DNA from: Streptococcus orisasini
GTDB taxonomy: Bacteria > Bacillota > Bacilli > Lactobacillales > Streptococcaceae
Direction of reading: 5' to 3'
Assembly: GCF_001431045.1 (NCBI RefSeq)
Contig: NZ_BCLE01000025.1
Span: 1-53,571 of the forward strand
DNA length: 53,571 nucleotides
A program made the position numbers and the translations under genes. The notes beneath the pieces are model-generated. The model did not search any database and had not been told where the DNA came from. It saw nothing but the letters and a program-made list of their open reading frames with translations. Below, piece after piece: positions 9,495 through 18,572 of this stretch; position 1 is the first letter of the stretch, and each line of letters starts with the position of its first letter.

Positions 9495-9770
9495 ATGGCT
9501 AACAAACAAGATTTAATTGCAAAAGTGGCAGAAGCTACTGAATTGACTAAGAAAGATTCAGCTGCAGCAGTTGACGCTGTCTTTTCAGCAGTATCTGAAT
9601 ACCTTGCAAAAGGTGAAAAAGTGCAACTTATCGGTTTTGGTAACTTTGAAGTTCGCGAACGTGCAGCACGCAAAGGTCGCAACCCTCAAACAGGTGAAGA
9701 AATCGAAATCAAAGCTTCTAAAGTTCCAGCATTCAAAGCTGGTAAAGCTCTTAAAGACGCTGTAAAATAA
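9495..9770 (+). CDS. hup: DNA-binding protein HU
   Basis: HU is a 91-residue histone-like nucleoid protein. The start [21 protein letters not shown], the [20 protein letters not shown] hinge and arm, and the C-terminal [14 protein letters not shown] are diagnostic. Codon choice is strongly biased to preferred codons, as expected for high expression. It is monocistronic between its own promoter and terminator. Confidence 0.98.
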   Translation: MANKQDLIAKVAEATELTKKDSAAAVDAVFSAVSEYLAKGEKVQLIGFGNFEVRERAARKGRNPQTGEEIEIKASKVPAFKAGKALKDAVK

Positions 9771-9782
9771 TTATTATTTTTA

Positions 9783-9826
9783 AAGCCTGTCATAGCAAGC
9801 TTTTCGGCTTGTGCGACAGGCTTTTT
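9783..9826 (+). terminator. Terminator of hup
   Basis: AAGCCTGTC pairs with GACAGGCTT, followed by a run of T; an inner stem AAGC...GCTT extends the hairpin. Confidence 0.9.
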
Positions 9827-9951
9827 TGTGTAAAAAGTGCATTTCCGAACAAAAATTCAGTATCCCTTGTCATTTAAGCCTTCTTGTCTCTTCTTCTCAC
9901 AAAAATAGTGTATAATAGAAAAAGATAAATAGAAAGGAGCCGGGACTAAGA

Positions 9952-10422
9952 ATGGCGCTGCATTTTTATGATAATGACCCAAAACAGGCTGCCTATAATC
10001 ATGTGCTGGCACACCTCAAAGAAAAGCATATTCGTATTACGGAAACCCGTAAGGCAGTTATTGCTTATATGATTAATGCTCACCATCACCCAAGTGCAGA
10101 GCAGATTTATCGTGATCTTCTTCCTCAGTATCCCAGCATGAGTTTAGCGACCGTATATAACAATCTCAAAGTCTTGATAGACGAAGGCCTTGTTGCGGAG
10201 CTCAAACTCAGTAATGATAATACGGCCTATTTTGATTTTATGGGTGATGAGCACCTGCATATTGTTTGTGAGTCCTGCGGTAAGATTACGGATTTTGTAG
10301 ATGCTGATATTTCTCCTATTAAAGAAGAAGCTAAGGAGCAAACCGGTTATGAGATTACCAGAGCACAGCTTCTGATATATGGCCTTTGTCCGGAATGCCA
10401 AAAAAGAGAGAAAAAGACATAA
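9952..10422 (+). CDS. perR: Fur-family regulator, PerR type
   Basis: This cytosolic metalloregulator of the Fur family has 156 residues. The N-terminal winged helix includes RITETRKAVIAYMI and the recognition segment SMSLATVYNNLKVL. The dimerisation domain carries the zinc-binding CxxC pairs CESCGK (about residue 106) and CPEC (about 146), and the EHLHIVCESCG segment supplies metal ligands. PerR in streptococci controls peroxide defence and metal homeostasis. Its place between hup and pyrDA is, as I recall, that of perR in S. mutans. A TATAAT lies at 9911-9916. The 49-codon gene downstream is probably co-transcribed. Confidence 0.9.
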   Translation: MALHFYDNDPKQAAYNHVLAHLKEKHIRITETRKAVIAYMINAHHHPSAEQIYRDLLPQYPSMSLATVYNNLKVLIDEGLVAELKLSNDNTAYFDFMGDEHLHIVCESCGKITDFVDADISPIKEEAKEQTGYEITRAQLLIYGLCPECQKREKKT

Positions 10423-10521
10423 AAATTTAAACAAACCAGATGATTTGCTGCTGTCTGCGTTTGAAGAAATCTAGAAGAGTCATTCCTTGCATGTACTGTA
10501 ACTAAAGGAGAAAAATCTGTT

Positions 10522-10671
10522 ATGGAAAAATTGTTTCTCGTTTTTCTTATTGTATTTTCATTTGCCAAAATGATCAGTGTTATTTTTGTCAGCAAAACAA
10601 TGAAGGCTCCTGACTTAAAAGCGCAGCATCAGTCTGAGACGGTCAAGGACAGTAAAGACGATTTTTCATAA
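10522..10671 (+). CDS. Small membrane peptide downstream of perR
   Basis: The open frame encodes 49 residues with a hydrophobic helix at about 4-23 and a charged, polar tail. The ribosome site AAAGGAG at 10503-10509 and the ATG at 10522 are reasonable, and a terminator follows 4 bp after the stop. I recall a small hypothetical gene at this place in S. mutans, which supports it being real. The function is unknown. Given the neighbour, control by or a role with PerR is possible but is only inference. Confidence 0.65.
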   Translation: MEKLFLVFLIVFSFAKMISVIFVSKTMKAPDLKAQHQSETVKDSKDDFS

Positions 10672-10674
10672 AAG

Positions 10675-10709
10675 AAAGCACCCACAGAAAAATAACTGTA
10701 GGTGCTTTT
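10675..10709. terminator. Bidirectional terminator between perR operon and OYE gene
   Basis: AAAGCACC-ACAG pairs with CTGT-GGTGCTTTT around an A-rich loop; T runs lie on both strands, so it can serve both convergent units. Confidence 0.85.
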
Positions 10710-10713
10710 CACT

Positions 10714-11751
10714 TTATTTGACCTGTCCGCGTTCATAGGAATTATTGTAAACCTTAAACTGGTGGTCGTGTAAAATCGCTGCAGCGTCTGCCAGCCAATT
10801 AACATTTCGAATCAGGCCCCGACCGATTTCAATCAGGTCAGCCTGTTGGGTTTGCAAGAGGTATTCATCTAATTCTGGAGAATTTAGCAAACCGACAGCA
10901 GTAGCAGGAATGGAAACAGCTTCTTTCATGCGGCTGGTGTAAGGTGCCTGATAGCCGCCGTAAACGGGAATGTTTGGACGGATATCGAGCAGCCCGCCAG
11001 TTGAAACATCAATACAGTCGATACCGTCACGTTCCAGCCAGCGTCCGATATTTTGCCAGTCCTCAATTGTATTTTGTATACCGCTGTCATCATAAGCGGT
11101 CAAGGACAGGCGGATCCAGACAGAACCACTAAAATTAGCTTTAATGTGAGGAAGCATTTCCTGAACAAAGCGGTAGCGGTTTTCCAGACTGCCGCCGTAA
11201 CTGTCCTTGCGATGATTGGTTAAGGGCTCAAGGAATTGATTGATGAGATAGCCGTGAGCTCCGTGGAGTTCAATCAAGTCAAAGCCAGCTTCTTGGGCGC
11301 GCTTAGCTGCTGCTGCAAAAGAGTTTTGAACCCGTTTGATATCTGCAACTGTCATTTCGCGCGGAACTCCATAATCTTGGTTGTAAGCAAGGGCACTCGG
11401 TGCGATCCTGTCTATAGCATTAGCAGCTTTTCGACCGCCATGGCCCAACTGAACACCGACTTTGGCACCAAAAGCATGCAGCTCATCTACCAAAGACTTC
11501 AGCCCCGCAATATGGTCATCACTCCAGATACCTAAATCATTATTTGTTAAACGGCCATCTGGTTCTACGGCTGTCGCCTCTAAAATAATCAGACCAACTT
11601 GGCCAATGGCACGTGCTCCATAATGTGCATGGTGAAAAGGTGTGACTTTTCCGTCTTCTTTTTCAACAGCGTACATGCACATTGGCGGCATAACCACTCG
11701 GTTTTTAAGAGAAAGTCCTGCGACTTGAGCAGGTGACAATAGTAGTGACAT
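10714..11751 (-). CDS. NADH:flavin oxidoreductase of the old yellow enzyme family (YqjM-like)
   Basis: This FMN-dependent ene-reductase has 345 residues. The N-terminal LKNRVVMPPMCMYAVE contains the Cys typical of the YqjM subgroup. ELHGAHGYLINQFLEPL followed by NHRKDSYGGSLENR is the core OYE signature, and IEIGRGLIRN is the C-terminal FMN phosphate-binding loop. Physiological substrates are generally unclear; a role in reactive electrophile or oxidative stress is typical. The minus-strand promoter shows ATTATA (11782-11787, read as TATAAT) and a strong AAAGGAGG site. I do not recall this gene at this place in S. mutans. Confidence 0.9.
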   Translation of the reverse strand: MSLLLSPAQVAGLSLKNRVVMPPMCMYAVEKEDGKVTPFHHAHYGARAIGQVGLIILEATAVEPDGRLTNNDLGIWSDDHIAGLKSLVDELHAFGAKVGVQLGHGGRKAANAIDRIAPSALAYNQDYGVPREMTVADIKRVQNSFAAAAKRAQEAGFDLIELHGAHGYLINQFLEPLTNHRKDSYGGSLENRYRFVQEMLPHIKANFSGSVWIRLSLTAYDDSGIQNTIEDWQNIGRWLERDGIDCIDVSTGGLLDIRPNIPVYGGYQAPYTSRMKEAVSIPATAVGLLNSPELDEYLLQTQQADLIEIGRGLIRNVNWLADAAAILHDHQFKVYNNSYERGQVK

Positions 11752-11781
11752 TTTAAACCTCCTTTTTTGCTTCTTGCCTTC

Positions 11782-11812
11782 ATTATAACAAAACTAGGGC
11801 TAAAAAAAGCAA
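11782..11812 (-). promoter_or_regulatory. Promoter of the OYE gene
   Basis: On the minus strand TATAAT (11782-11787) has a possible TTGCTT -35 (11807-11812) at 19 bp. The -10 is good; the -35 is uncertain and overlaps the end of the pyrDA terminator. Confidence 0.5.
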
Positions 11813-11853
11813 GAAAAACTCTCAGATTCTGATTACTGAAGAATCTGAGAGTT
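11812..11853 (-). terminator. Terminator of pyrDA
   Basis: A perfect 14-bp stem (AACTCTCAGATTCT with AGAATCTGAGAGTT) with a 9-nt loop is followed on the minus strand by a T run. Confidence 0.9.
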
Positions 11854-11867
11854 AAGAAAGTCAATTA

Positions 11868-12803
11868 TTAGTCAATATAATTTAGCTTGCCGCGGAAATC
11901 TTCTAAGCTTTCATAGCCTTTGGCTGCCATGATGTCTTTAAGTTCTCTGGTAATACGTTCAAAAACCTGAGGACCTTCTTGGTGGAGGGCTGTTCCGATT
12001 TGAATCATGCTGGCACCACAGAGAATATGTTCAAAAGCATCGCGGCCTGTTTTGACACCGCCTGTTCCGATAATTTGAATAGATGGATTGAGGCGCTTGT
12101 AAAAAGCGTGAACGTTGGCCAGAGCTGTTGGCTTAACATAGTCACCACCAATACCGCCAAAGCCGTTTTTGGGTTTAATAACGACTGTTTCGTCCTCGAT
12201 GACTAATCCATTGCCGATAGAGTTAATGCAGTTGACAAAAGTGAGAGGGTATTTATTGAAAATCGCAGCTGCCTGATCAAAATGCACAATATCAAAATAA
12301 GGCGGCAGCTTGACACCGAGAGGCTTGGTGAAGTATGAAAAAACTTCTGCAAGAATTTGGTCGGTTGTTTCAAAATCATAGGCAATCTGCGGTTTGCCAG
12401 GAACATTTGGGCAGGAAAGATTGAGTTCGACTAGACCTTGGTAGCTGCTGGCTTCAACCTCTTTTAAAATCGTATGGGTCTCTTCCGGCGACATACCAAC
12501 GAGCGAGAGGAAGTGGTTCTTGCTGCCTGGCTGATTTTGCAGTTCAATGACATAGTCCAGATAATATTGGAATCCTTTATTGGGAAGCCCCATTGAGTTG
12601 ATAGAACCTAGAACCGTATCGGCGTAACGCGGTTCAGGATTGCCTGCACGCTCTTCAAGGGTGCCGGTCTTAGTCACAAATGACCCTGCCGCAGATTGTT
12701 CAATAGCGTCTAATTCTTTACGCGTCATGCAATAGACACCGGCCGCATTCATGAGACAGTTGTCAAAAGTAAAGGTGCCGATTTTTGTGTGAGTTGAAAC
12801 CAT
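11868..12803 (-). CDS. pyrDA: Dihydroorotate dehydrogenase, class 1A (fumarate-dependent)
   Basis: This cytosolic FMN enzyme of pyrimidine synthesis oxidises dihydroorotate with fumarate as acceptor. The class 1A features are 311 residues, the substrate loop [16 protein letters not shown], the catalytic Cys in [12 protein letters not shown] (about residue 130), the Lys in LGVKLPPY, and [17 protein letters not shown] near the C-terminus. It is transcribed alone, away from gpmA, with a clear promoter (TTGCAG-17-TACAAT) and terminator. Confidence 0.95.
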   Translation of the reverse strand: MVSTHTKIGTFTFDNCLMNAAGVYCMTRKELDAIEQSAAGSFVTKTGTLEERAGNPEPRYADTVLGSINSMGLPNKGFQYYLDYVIELQNQPGSKNHFLSLVGMSPEETHTILKEVEASSYQGLVELNLSCPNVPGKPQIAYDFETTDQILAEVFSYFTKPLGVKLPPYFDIVHFDQAAAIFNKYPLTFVNCINSIGNGLVIEDETVVIKPKNGFGGIGGDYVKPTALANVHAFYKRLNPSIQIIGTGGVKTGRDAFEHILCGASMIQIGTALHQEGPQVFERITRELKDIMAAKGYESLEDFRGKLNYID

Positions 12804-12831
12804 GTGACCTCCAAAAAGTTAAATTTTTTCT

Positions 12832-12860
12832 ATTGTAACACTAGATATGCGCAGCTGCAA
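12832..12860 (-). promoter_or_regulatory. Promoter of pyrDA
   Basis: On the minus strand TTGCAG (12855-12860) and TACAAT (12832-12837) are exactly 17 bp apart, and the gene starts 28 nt beyond the -10 with an upstream GGAGG. No PyrR-type attenuator is visible in the short leader. Confidence 0.75.
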
Positions 12861-13017
12861 GCCTGTTTGAGAATATTTTATGGCCCTTAAGACATTCGTA
12901 ACAGAATCAAGGGATTTTCAAATCTTTTTAGAAAATATAGTAGATTTTTTCACGATATTTTTGTAAAATAAAACAGTAAACTATTTGACATTCGGTCAAG
13001 AACAAAGGAGAACTTTA

Positions 13018-13710
13018 ATGGTAAAATTAGTATTTGCTCGTCATGGTGAATCAGAATGGAACAAGGCTAACCTTTTTACTGGCTGGGCTGATGTTGATCT
13101 TTCAGATAAGGGAACACAGCAAGCTATTGATGCTGGTAAATTGATTAAAGAAGCAGGCATTGAATTTGATATTGCTTTCACATCAGTTTTGACACGAGCT
13201 ATCAAAACAACTAATTTGGCTCTTGAATATTCTGATCAGCTTTGGGTGCCTGTTGAAAAATCATGGCGCTTGAATGAACGTCACTACGGTGGTTTGACTG
13301 GTAAAAACAAGGCTGAAGCTGCTGAACAATTTGGTGATGAACAAGTTCATATCTGGCGTCGTTCTTACGATGTTTTGCCACCAGCTATGGCTAAAGACGA
13401 TCAATACTCTGCACATACTGACCGCCGTTATGCTAATCTTGATGACACTGTTGTTCCAGATGCTGAAAACTTAAAAGTAACTTTGGAACGCGCTCTTCCA
13501 TTCTGGGAAGACAAGATTGCTCCAGCTCTTAAAGATGGTAAAAATGTTTTTGTGGGTGCACACGGTAACTCTATCCGCGCTCTTGTAAAACATATCAAAC
13601 AATTGTCAGATGACGAAATCATGGGTGTTGAAATTCCTAATTTCCCACCGTTGGTATTTGAATTTGATGACAAATTGAATGTTACTGCTGAGTACTACCT
13701 CGGAGAATAA
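13018..13710 (+). CDS. gpmA: 2,3-bisphosphoglycerate-dependent phosphoglycerate mutase
   Basis: This glycolytic enzyme interconverts 3- and 2-phosphoglycerate. The phosphohistidine motif is [10 protein letters not shown] at the N-terminus, followed by the GpmA signatures [28 protein letters not shown] and [10 protein letters not shown] (second His). The 230-residue length is normal. The ATG at 13018 follows AAAGGAG; the frame is open further upstream but without a ribosome site. Codon bias is strong. Upstream is an AT-rich region with TGTAAAAT as a plausible -10. Confidence 0.97.
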   Translation: MVKLVFARHGESEWNKANLFTGWADVDLSDKGTQQAIDAGKLIKEAGIEFDIAFTSVLTRAIKTTNLALEYSDQLWVPVEKSWRLNERHYGGLTGKNKAEAAEQFGDEQVHIWRRSYDVLPPAMAKDDQYSAHTDRRYANLDDTVVPDAENLKVTLERALPFWEDKIAPALKDGKNVFVGAHGNSIRALVKHIKQLSDDEIMGVEIPNFPPLVFEFDDKLNVTAEYYLGE

Positions 13711-13735
13711 GCTTTTGAGCTTGCATAATAAAGAG

Positions 13736-13767
13736 TGAGATTGGACTTATGTTCCAATCTCATTTTC
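13736..13767 (+). terminator. Terminator of gpmA
   Basis: TGAGATTGGA pairs with TTCCAATCTCA, followed by TTTTC. Confidence 0.85.
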
Positions 13768-13951
13768 TGTAGTAGAAGGCTTAAGTTTTTGTAAAAATAA
13801 GACAGCTGTTAAAACACTTTAGCATGAAGCTTTGCCTTGCTTTTTCTTTGCAGGAACTTTTAATTTTGTCTAGAATTGAAGAAAATGTCACAAGTTTTTA
13901 CTTAAATTATGATAAAATAAAAGACGTAGTTTCATGAAAATAGGAGGAAAA

Positions 13952-16030
13952 ATGGTAGGCAAACTAAAGAAACCAAAGAAGAATCAGTCCAGAACTTTTG
14001 TTCTTATCTCTAACAGAATCAATCTCCTATTTTTCTTCATTGTAGCTCTGTTTACGATTTTACTGCTGAGATTGGCACAGATGCAAATTTATGATGCTAA
14101 ATTTTACAAGGCCAAATTAACGGAATCAACGAATTATACGATAAAAACTTCCAGTCCTCGGGGACAGATTTATGATGCCAAGGGTGTTCCGCTAGCGGAA
14201 AATGAGGTTAAGGAAGTGGTTGCTTTTACAAGAAGCAATACGATGACTGCTGAGGATATTAAAAAGAATGCGCAAAAGCTGGCAGATATGGTCACCCTTA
14301 CAGAAAGTAAGGTAACTAAGCGTCAGATGAAAGATTACTATCTGGCAGATCCAAAGACCTATCAGAAAGTGGTAAAAAAGCTGCCTGATAAGAAAAAATA
14401 TGATAATTTCGGCAATAATTTGAAAGAGTCAGATGTTTATGCTAATGCTGTCAAGGCAGTGCCGGATAGTGCTATTAGGTATTCTGAAGACGAAAAAAAG
14501 ATTATTTATATTTTTAGCCAGATGAATGCGACATCGGTCTTTAACACGGCTTCTTTGACAACGGGAGATTTGACTGCCGAACAGATTGCCGTACTGGCAA
14601 CCAACAAGTCAGATTTGGATGGTATTTCGGTTAAGACAGACTGGGAACGTAAGGCCGATAAAAATTCCATTACCTCCATTATCGGTAAGGTGTCCAGCCA
14701 GAAAACAGGCCTGCCTGCCGAGGAAGCCAGTGACTACGTTAAAAAAGGTTATTCGCTGAATGACCGTGTCGGCACCTCCTATCTGGAAAAGCAATATGAA
14801 GATTATCTGCAAGGCAGCCGGACAGTTCAGTCTATTAAGGTTAACAAGGAAGGCAAGATTATCAGCAATAAGACAACAGCCAAGGGAACCAAGGGTAAGA
14901 ATTTGAAACTGACTATTGATTTGGAATTCCAAAAGGGTGTTGAGCAGATTCTCAGCCAATACTTTAAATCAGAATTAGCTGCTGGGAATACCAAGTATTC
15001 TGAAGGTGTTTATGCTGTTGTCTTAAATCCCAATACAGGCGCTGTCTTGTCCATGGCAGGCCTTGAGCATGATCTCAAATCAGGAGAGGTTTCCTCTAAT
15101 GCGCTAGGTACCATTACCGAAGTTTTCACTCCTGGTTCTGTTGTCAAGGGTGCTACTTTGACTTCTGGCTGGGAAAACGGTGTTTTATCTGGCAATCAGG
15201 TGCTCAATGACCAAGCCATTCAGTTTGCAGGTTCTGAGCCTATTAAATCGTGGTTTACCAATGGTTCCATTCCTTTGACAGCCAGCCAGTCTTTAGAATA
15301 TTCGTCTAATACTTACATGGTTCAGTTAGCCTTAAAACTAATGGGACAGGATTACCGAAGCGGTATGACACTGTCAACAGATGGCTATGAGAGTGCCATG
15401 GAAAAATTGCGGGCAACCTATGCCCAGTATGGTCTTGGTGTGGCAACTGAGATTGATCTTCCAGGAGAATCGAAAGGCTACACACCGGATAAATTTGATG
15501 TTGCCAATGTCCTGACAGAATCATTTGGTCAGTTTGACAACTATACAGCCATGCAGCTGGCTCAGTATGCTGCTACTGTTGCCAATGGCGGCAAGCGCAT
15601 TGCTCCCCATTTGGTGGAAGGAATTTATGATAACAACAAGACTGGTGGCTTAGGCAAATTAGTCCAGTCTGTTGATACCAAGGTCTTAAATGAGGTACCA
15701 ATTTCCAGTGATAATATGGCTATCATCAAGGATGGTTTCTACAATGTTGTTAATGGCGGCAGCTATGCGACAGGGAAAACTCTTGCTAAAGGTGCCAGTG
15801 TTCCTATTTCTGCTAAAACCGGAACGGCCGAAGCTTATGTCACTGGTGAAGACGGCAAATCTGTTTACACGTCTAATCTGAATGTTGTCGCCTATGCTCC
15901 CAGCAATAATCCGCAGGTTGCTGTAGCTGTCGTTCTGCCGCATGAAACGGACTTGCACGGGACAACCAGCCATGCCATTACCCGCGATATTATCAACCTT
16001 TACCAAAAAATGAATCCGATGAAACAGTGA
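13952..16030 (+). CDS. pbp2B: Penicillin-binding protein 2B, class B transpeptidase
   Basis: This essential septal DD-transpeptidase has about 692 residues, with a short basic cytosolic tail, one membrane helix (about 24-44), a dimerisation/pedestal domain and a C-terminal transpeptidase. Catalytic motifs are SVVK in TPGSVVKGATL (about residue 392), SSN in EYSSNTYMV (about 451) and KTGT in SAKTGTAEAY (about 624). AGGAGG at 13942-13947 favours the ATG at 13952, though the in-frame ATG at 13934 is possible. The next gene, recR, starts 9 bp after the stop, a conserved streptococcal pair. I cannot judge resistance-related changes without an alignment. Confidence 0.94.
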   Translation: MVGKLKKPKKNQSRTFVLISNRINLLFFFIVALFTILLLRLAQMQIYDAKFYKAKLTESTNYTIKTSSPRGQIYDAKGVPLAENEVKEVVAFTRSNTMTAEDIKKNAQKLADMVTLTESKVTKRQMKDYYLADPKTYQKVVKKLPDKKKYDNFGNNLKESDVYANAVKAVPDSAIRYSEDEKKIIYIFSQMNATSVFNTASLTTGDLTAEQIAVLATNKSDLDGISVKTDWERKADKNSITSIIGKVSSQKTGLPAEEASDYVKKGYSLNDRVGTSYLEKQYEDYLQGSRTVQSIKVNKEGKIISNKTTAKGTKGKNLKLTIDLEFQKGVEQILSQYFKSELAAGNTKYSEGVYAVVLNPNTGAVLSMAGLEHDLKSGEVSSNALGTITEVFTPGSVVKGATLTSGWENGVLSGNQVLNDQAIQFAGSEPIKSWFTNGSIPLTASQSLEYSSNTYMVQLALKLMGQDYRSGMTLSTDGYESAMEKLRATYAQYGLGVATEIDLPGESKGYTPDKFDVANVLTESFGQFDNYTAMQLAQYAATVANGGKRIAPHLVEGIYDNNKTGGLGKLVQSVDTKVLNEVPISSDNMAIIKDGFYNVVNGGSYATGKTLAKGASVPISAKTGTAEAYVTGEDGKSVYTSNLNVVAYAPSNNPQVAVAVVLPHETDLHGTTSHAITRDIINLYQKMNPMKQ

Positions 16031-16039
16031 GGAAAAAGA

Positions 16040-16639
16040 ATGCTTTACCCAACTCCCATAGCTAAATTGATTGAAAGCTTTACCAAGCTTCCCGGAATTG
16101 GGATTAAAACGGCGACACGTCTAGCCTTCTACACAATTGGCATGAGCGATGAAGATGTTAATGACTTTGCCAAAAATCTTCTGGCTGCTAAGCGGGAGCT
16201 GACTTATTGTTCAGTTTGTGGCAATCTGACCGATGATGATCCTTGCAGCATTTGTACAGATGACAGCAGGGATAATTCGACCATTCTCGTGGTGGAAGAC
16301 AGCAAGGATGTGTCGGCTATGGAAAAAATTCAGGAATATCATGGCCTCTATCATGTTTTGCATGGTCTCATCTCTCCCATGAACGGTATTGGTCCGGATG
16401 ATATTAATTTAAAAAGCCTTTTGACGCGCCTGCGAGACAATAGTGACATTACTGAAGTTATTATCGCAACCAATGCAACAGCAGATGGGGAAGCAACGGC
16501 TATGTATATTTCCAGAGTGCTAAAACCAGCTGGAATCAAGGTCACACGGCTGGCCCGCGGGCTGGCAGTCGGTTCTGATATTGAATACGCTGACGAAGTA
16601 ACTCTCCTGCGTGCCATCGAAAACAGAACAGAATTATAG
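16040..16639 (+). CDS. recR: Recombination mediator RecR
   Basis: RecR acts with RecO and RecF to load RecA at gaps. The 199 residues contain an N-terminal helix-hairpin-helix ([16 protein letters not shown]), a C4 zinc finger ([16 protein letters not shown], about 57-72) and a Toprim domain beginning [10 protein letters not shown] with [14 protein letters not shown]. It probably shares the pbp2B transcript. Confidence 0.96.
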   Translation: MLYPTPIAKLIESFTKLPGIGIKTATRLAFYTIGMSDEDVNDFAKNLLAAKRELTYCSVCGNLTDDDPCSICTDDSRDNSTILVVEDSKDVSAMEKIQEYHGLYHVLHGLISPMNGIGPDDINLKSLLTRLRDNSDITEVIIATNATADGEATAMYISRVLKPAGIKVTRLARGLAVGSDIEYADEVTLLRAIENRTEL

Positions 16640-16688
16640 TAGTGCTTTTTTCCGGCAGACGCTGCACCTTTTTGCTTGGTTAATTGTT

Positions 16689-16730
16689 AAAAAGAACCTT
16701 TTCAATATTTTTTGAAAAGGTTCTTTTTTT
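16689..16730. terminator. Terminator between recR and ddl
   Basis: A 16-17 bp stem (AAAAGAACCTTTTCAA with its complement) and a T7 run. The A tract on the 5' side makes it potentially bidirectional. The ddl promoter (TATGAT elements at 16730-16741) begins directly after it. Confidence 0.9.
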
Positions 16731-16774
16731 ATGATATGATAAATGAAAAATGAGAAAAATAGAAAAGGTAGTTT

Positions 16775-17821
16775 ATGTCAAAAGAAACACTGATTTTGTT
16801 ATATGGTGGCCGTTCTGCTGAGCGTGATGTCTCGGTTCTCTCAGCTGAGAGTGTCATGCGGGCAGTGAATTATGATAAATTCTTGGTCAAGACTTATTTC
16901 ATCACCCAAAAAGGTGATTTTATAAAGACTCAGGAATTTAGCAGTCAGCCTTCAGATTCGGAAAAATTAATGACCAACGACACTCTTGTTCTTTCTCAGA
17001 AAATCAAGCCTAGTGATATTTATGAAGAAGGAGCTGTCGTTTTTCCTGTCCTTCATGGACCGATGGGAGAAGATGGCTCGGTTCAAGGTTTCTTGGAAGT
17101 TTTAAAAATGCCTTATGTGGGTACCAATGTGTTGGCTTCTAGCGTAGCCATGGACAAGATCACTACCAAGCAAGTTTTAGAAAATGTCTCTATTCCTCAG
17201 GTGGCCTATGTGACCTTTATTGAAGGGGAAGACTTAGAAGCTAAACTGGCTGAAGCCGAAGCTAAACTGACTTATCCAGTGTTTGTCAAGCCGGCTAATA
17301 TGGGCTCAAGCGTAGGTATTTCTAAGGCCAGTCATCAAGCAGAGCTGAGAGCAGCAATTGAACTTGCTTTGAAATATGACAGCCGCATTTTAATTGAACA
17401 AGGTGTCAATGCGCGTGAAATCGAAGTCGGCATTCTAGGAAATAAGGACGTTCAGACAACCTTGCCTGGAGAAGTGGTCAAAGATGTCGCTTTTTATGAT
17501 TATGAAGCTAAGTATATTGATAATAAAATTACCATGGCTATTCCAGCTACGGTTGATGACAGTACGGCCGCAAAAATGCGCTCATACGCTGCGACAGCTT
17601 TCAGAACTTTGGGAGGCTGCGGTTTATCGCGCTGTGACTTCTTTTTGACAGCTGAGGGAGATATTTTTCTCAATGAACTAAATACCATGCCTGGCTTCAC
17701 CCAGTGGTCCATGTACCCTTTGCTTTGGGAAAATATGGGACTTACTTATCCGGAATTAATTGAAACACTAGTCCAGCTGGCAAAAGAAATGTTTGCCAAA
17801 CGAGAAAGTCATTTAATTTAA
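16775..17821 (+). CDS. ddl: D-alanine--D-alanine ligase
   Basis: This cytosolic ATP-grasp ligase makes the D-Ala-D-Ala of the peptidoglycan stem. The 348 residues show [20 protein letters not shown] at the start, [15 protein letters not shown] in the substrate site, [15 protein letters not shown] in the ATP-grasp loop, and [12 protein letters not shown] with the Mg-binding Glu and Asn. The family Tyr/Phe selectivity position was not resolved by eye. In related species ddl is next to murF; here folT is inserted between them on the other strand. Confidence 0.96.
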   Translation: MSKETLILLYGGRSAERDVSVLSAESVMRAVNYDKFLVKTYFITQKGDFIKTQEFSSQPSDSEKLMTNDTLVLSQKIKPSDIYEEGAVVFPVLHGPMGEDGSVQGFLEVLKMPYVGTNVLASSVAMDKITTKQVLENVSIPQVAYVTFIEGEDLEAKLAEAEAKLTYPVFVKPANMGSSVGISKASHQAELRAAIELALKYDSRILIEQGVNAREIEVGILGNKDVQTTLPGEVVKDVAFYDYEAKYIDNKITMAIPATVDDSTAAKMRSYAATAFRTLGGCGLSRCDFFLTAEGDIFLNELNTMPGFTQWSMYPLLWENMGLTYPELIETLVQLAKEMFAKRESHLI

Positions 17822-17833
17822 TCGGCTATAATA

Positions 17834-17866
17834 AAAAATCAGAGATGGGATGGTTCTCTGATTTTT
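17834..17866. terminator. Terminator between ddl and folT
   Basis: AAAAATCAGAGA pairs with TCTCTGATTTTT; T runs on both strands suit the convergent arrangement. Confidence 0.85.
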
Positions 17867-17876
17867 ATTTTTATGG

Positions 17877-18437
17877 TTATGTTTTATGAATTAGTTTTTG
17901 TAATTCAGGAATTCGCTGCAGCTGCGGAATAATGGTCATAATCACAAGGACACGAATGGGAATCTCAAAGATTTTTAACCAGCGGCCAGCGATAAACTGA
18001 GCAATAATGGGTACACCGTAGTAAATTTGGATGAGCAATGGTGTAAAAATGAAGCTTCCGACAAGCATAATGACAGTCGTTGCTAAACTGACATGAAGCC
18101 AGTCTTTCCGACAAGTCCAGCTTAAGGATTTTCCATAGAAAAAAAGTCCATACAGCAGTCCTTGGAAGGCTTCTACAAGAGTCCACCAAATGATAAAATT
18201 ACCGGCATTGCCTGAGAGAGTGTCCACAATGTCAAGCAGCCCTAGAGTTATGAAACTCCAAATAGGTCCAGCAATCATTCCGATAATAGTATTGGGAATG
18301 AAGGTCAGGCTGACTACCAGCTGCTGAGGAATAATGGGAATGGATAGTTTCCCAATGATAAAGGACAAGGCAATGGCCATAGCAAGGGTGACCAGACGTT
18401 GAACAGTTAATTGGGGAAGTTTGAAAAATGATAACAT
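17877..18437 (-). CDS. folT: ECF transporter substrate-binding (S) component for folate
   Basis: This 186-residue integral membrane protein has about six hydrophobic helices and belongs to the ECF S-component fold. It begins with a short amphipathic segment, then LVTLAMAIALSFIIGKLSIP, and has the family motif VVSLTFIPNTIIGMIAGP. It would capture folate for a shared EcfA-A'-T energising module, which is not in this window. Substrate assignment rests mainly on the tetrahydrofolate riboswitch directly upstream. The AAGGAG ribosome site sits in a small hairpin with CTCC, described under the riboswitch. It separates ddl from murF, which suggests a later insertion. Confidence 0.88.
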   Translation of the reverse strand: MLSFFKLPQLTVQRLVTLAMAIALSFIIGKLSIPIIPQQLVVSLTFIPNTIIGMIAGPIWSFITLGLLDIVDTLSGNAGNFIIWWTLVEAFQGLLYGLFFYGKSLSWTCRKDWLHVSLATTVIMLVGSFIFTPLLIQIYYGVPIIAQFIAGRWLKIFEIPIRVLVIMTIIPQLQRIPELQKLIHKT

Positions 18438-18484
18438 AGTTGCTCCTTAATATAAATGGAGCTGTTCATCAAGTAAACTTGAAA

Positions 18485-18572
18485 ACAGCGGATGCAATGA
18501 TTTACCGCGCGTTAGCTTCGTTGTGTGACAACATCCCATTCACACACACTTGACGCAAATCATCTACTCTGT
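18485..18572 (-). ncRNA. Tetrahydrofolate (THF) riboswitch
   Basis: Read on the minus strand, the element begins ACAGAGTAGATG, continues GCGTCAAGTGTGTGTGAAT and GGGATGTTGTCACACAACG, and closes GGTAAATCATTGCATCCGCTGT. This follows the THF riboswitch consensus as I remember it nearly base for base, including the outer stem (AGTAGATGATT with AATCATTGCAT) and the inner stem GTGTG/CACAC. The position upstream of folT is classic. Downstream, CTCC and GGAG of the ribosome site can pair (18438-18465), implying control of translation start. Confidence 0.95.

Noticed and set aside
9768..9784. AAATAATTATTATTT palindrome resembling a PerR box near perR
   Set aside because: It lies directly after the hup stop codon and before the hup terminator, not at a promoter, so an operator role is unlikely.
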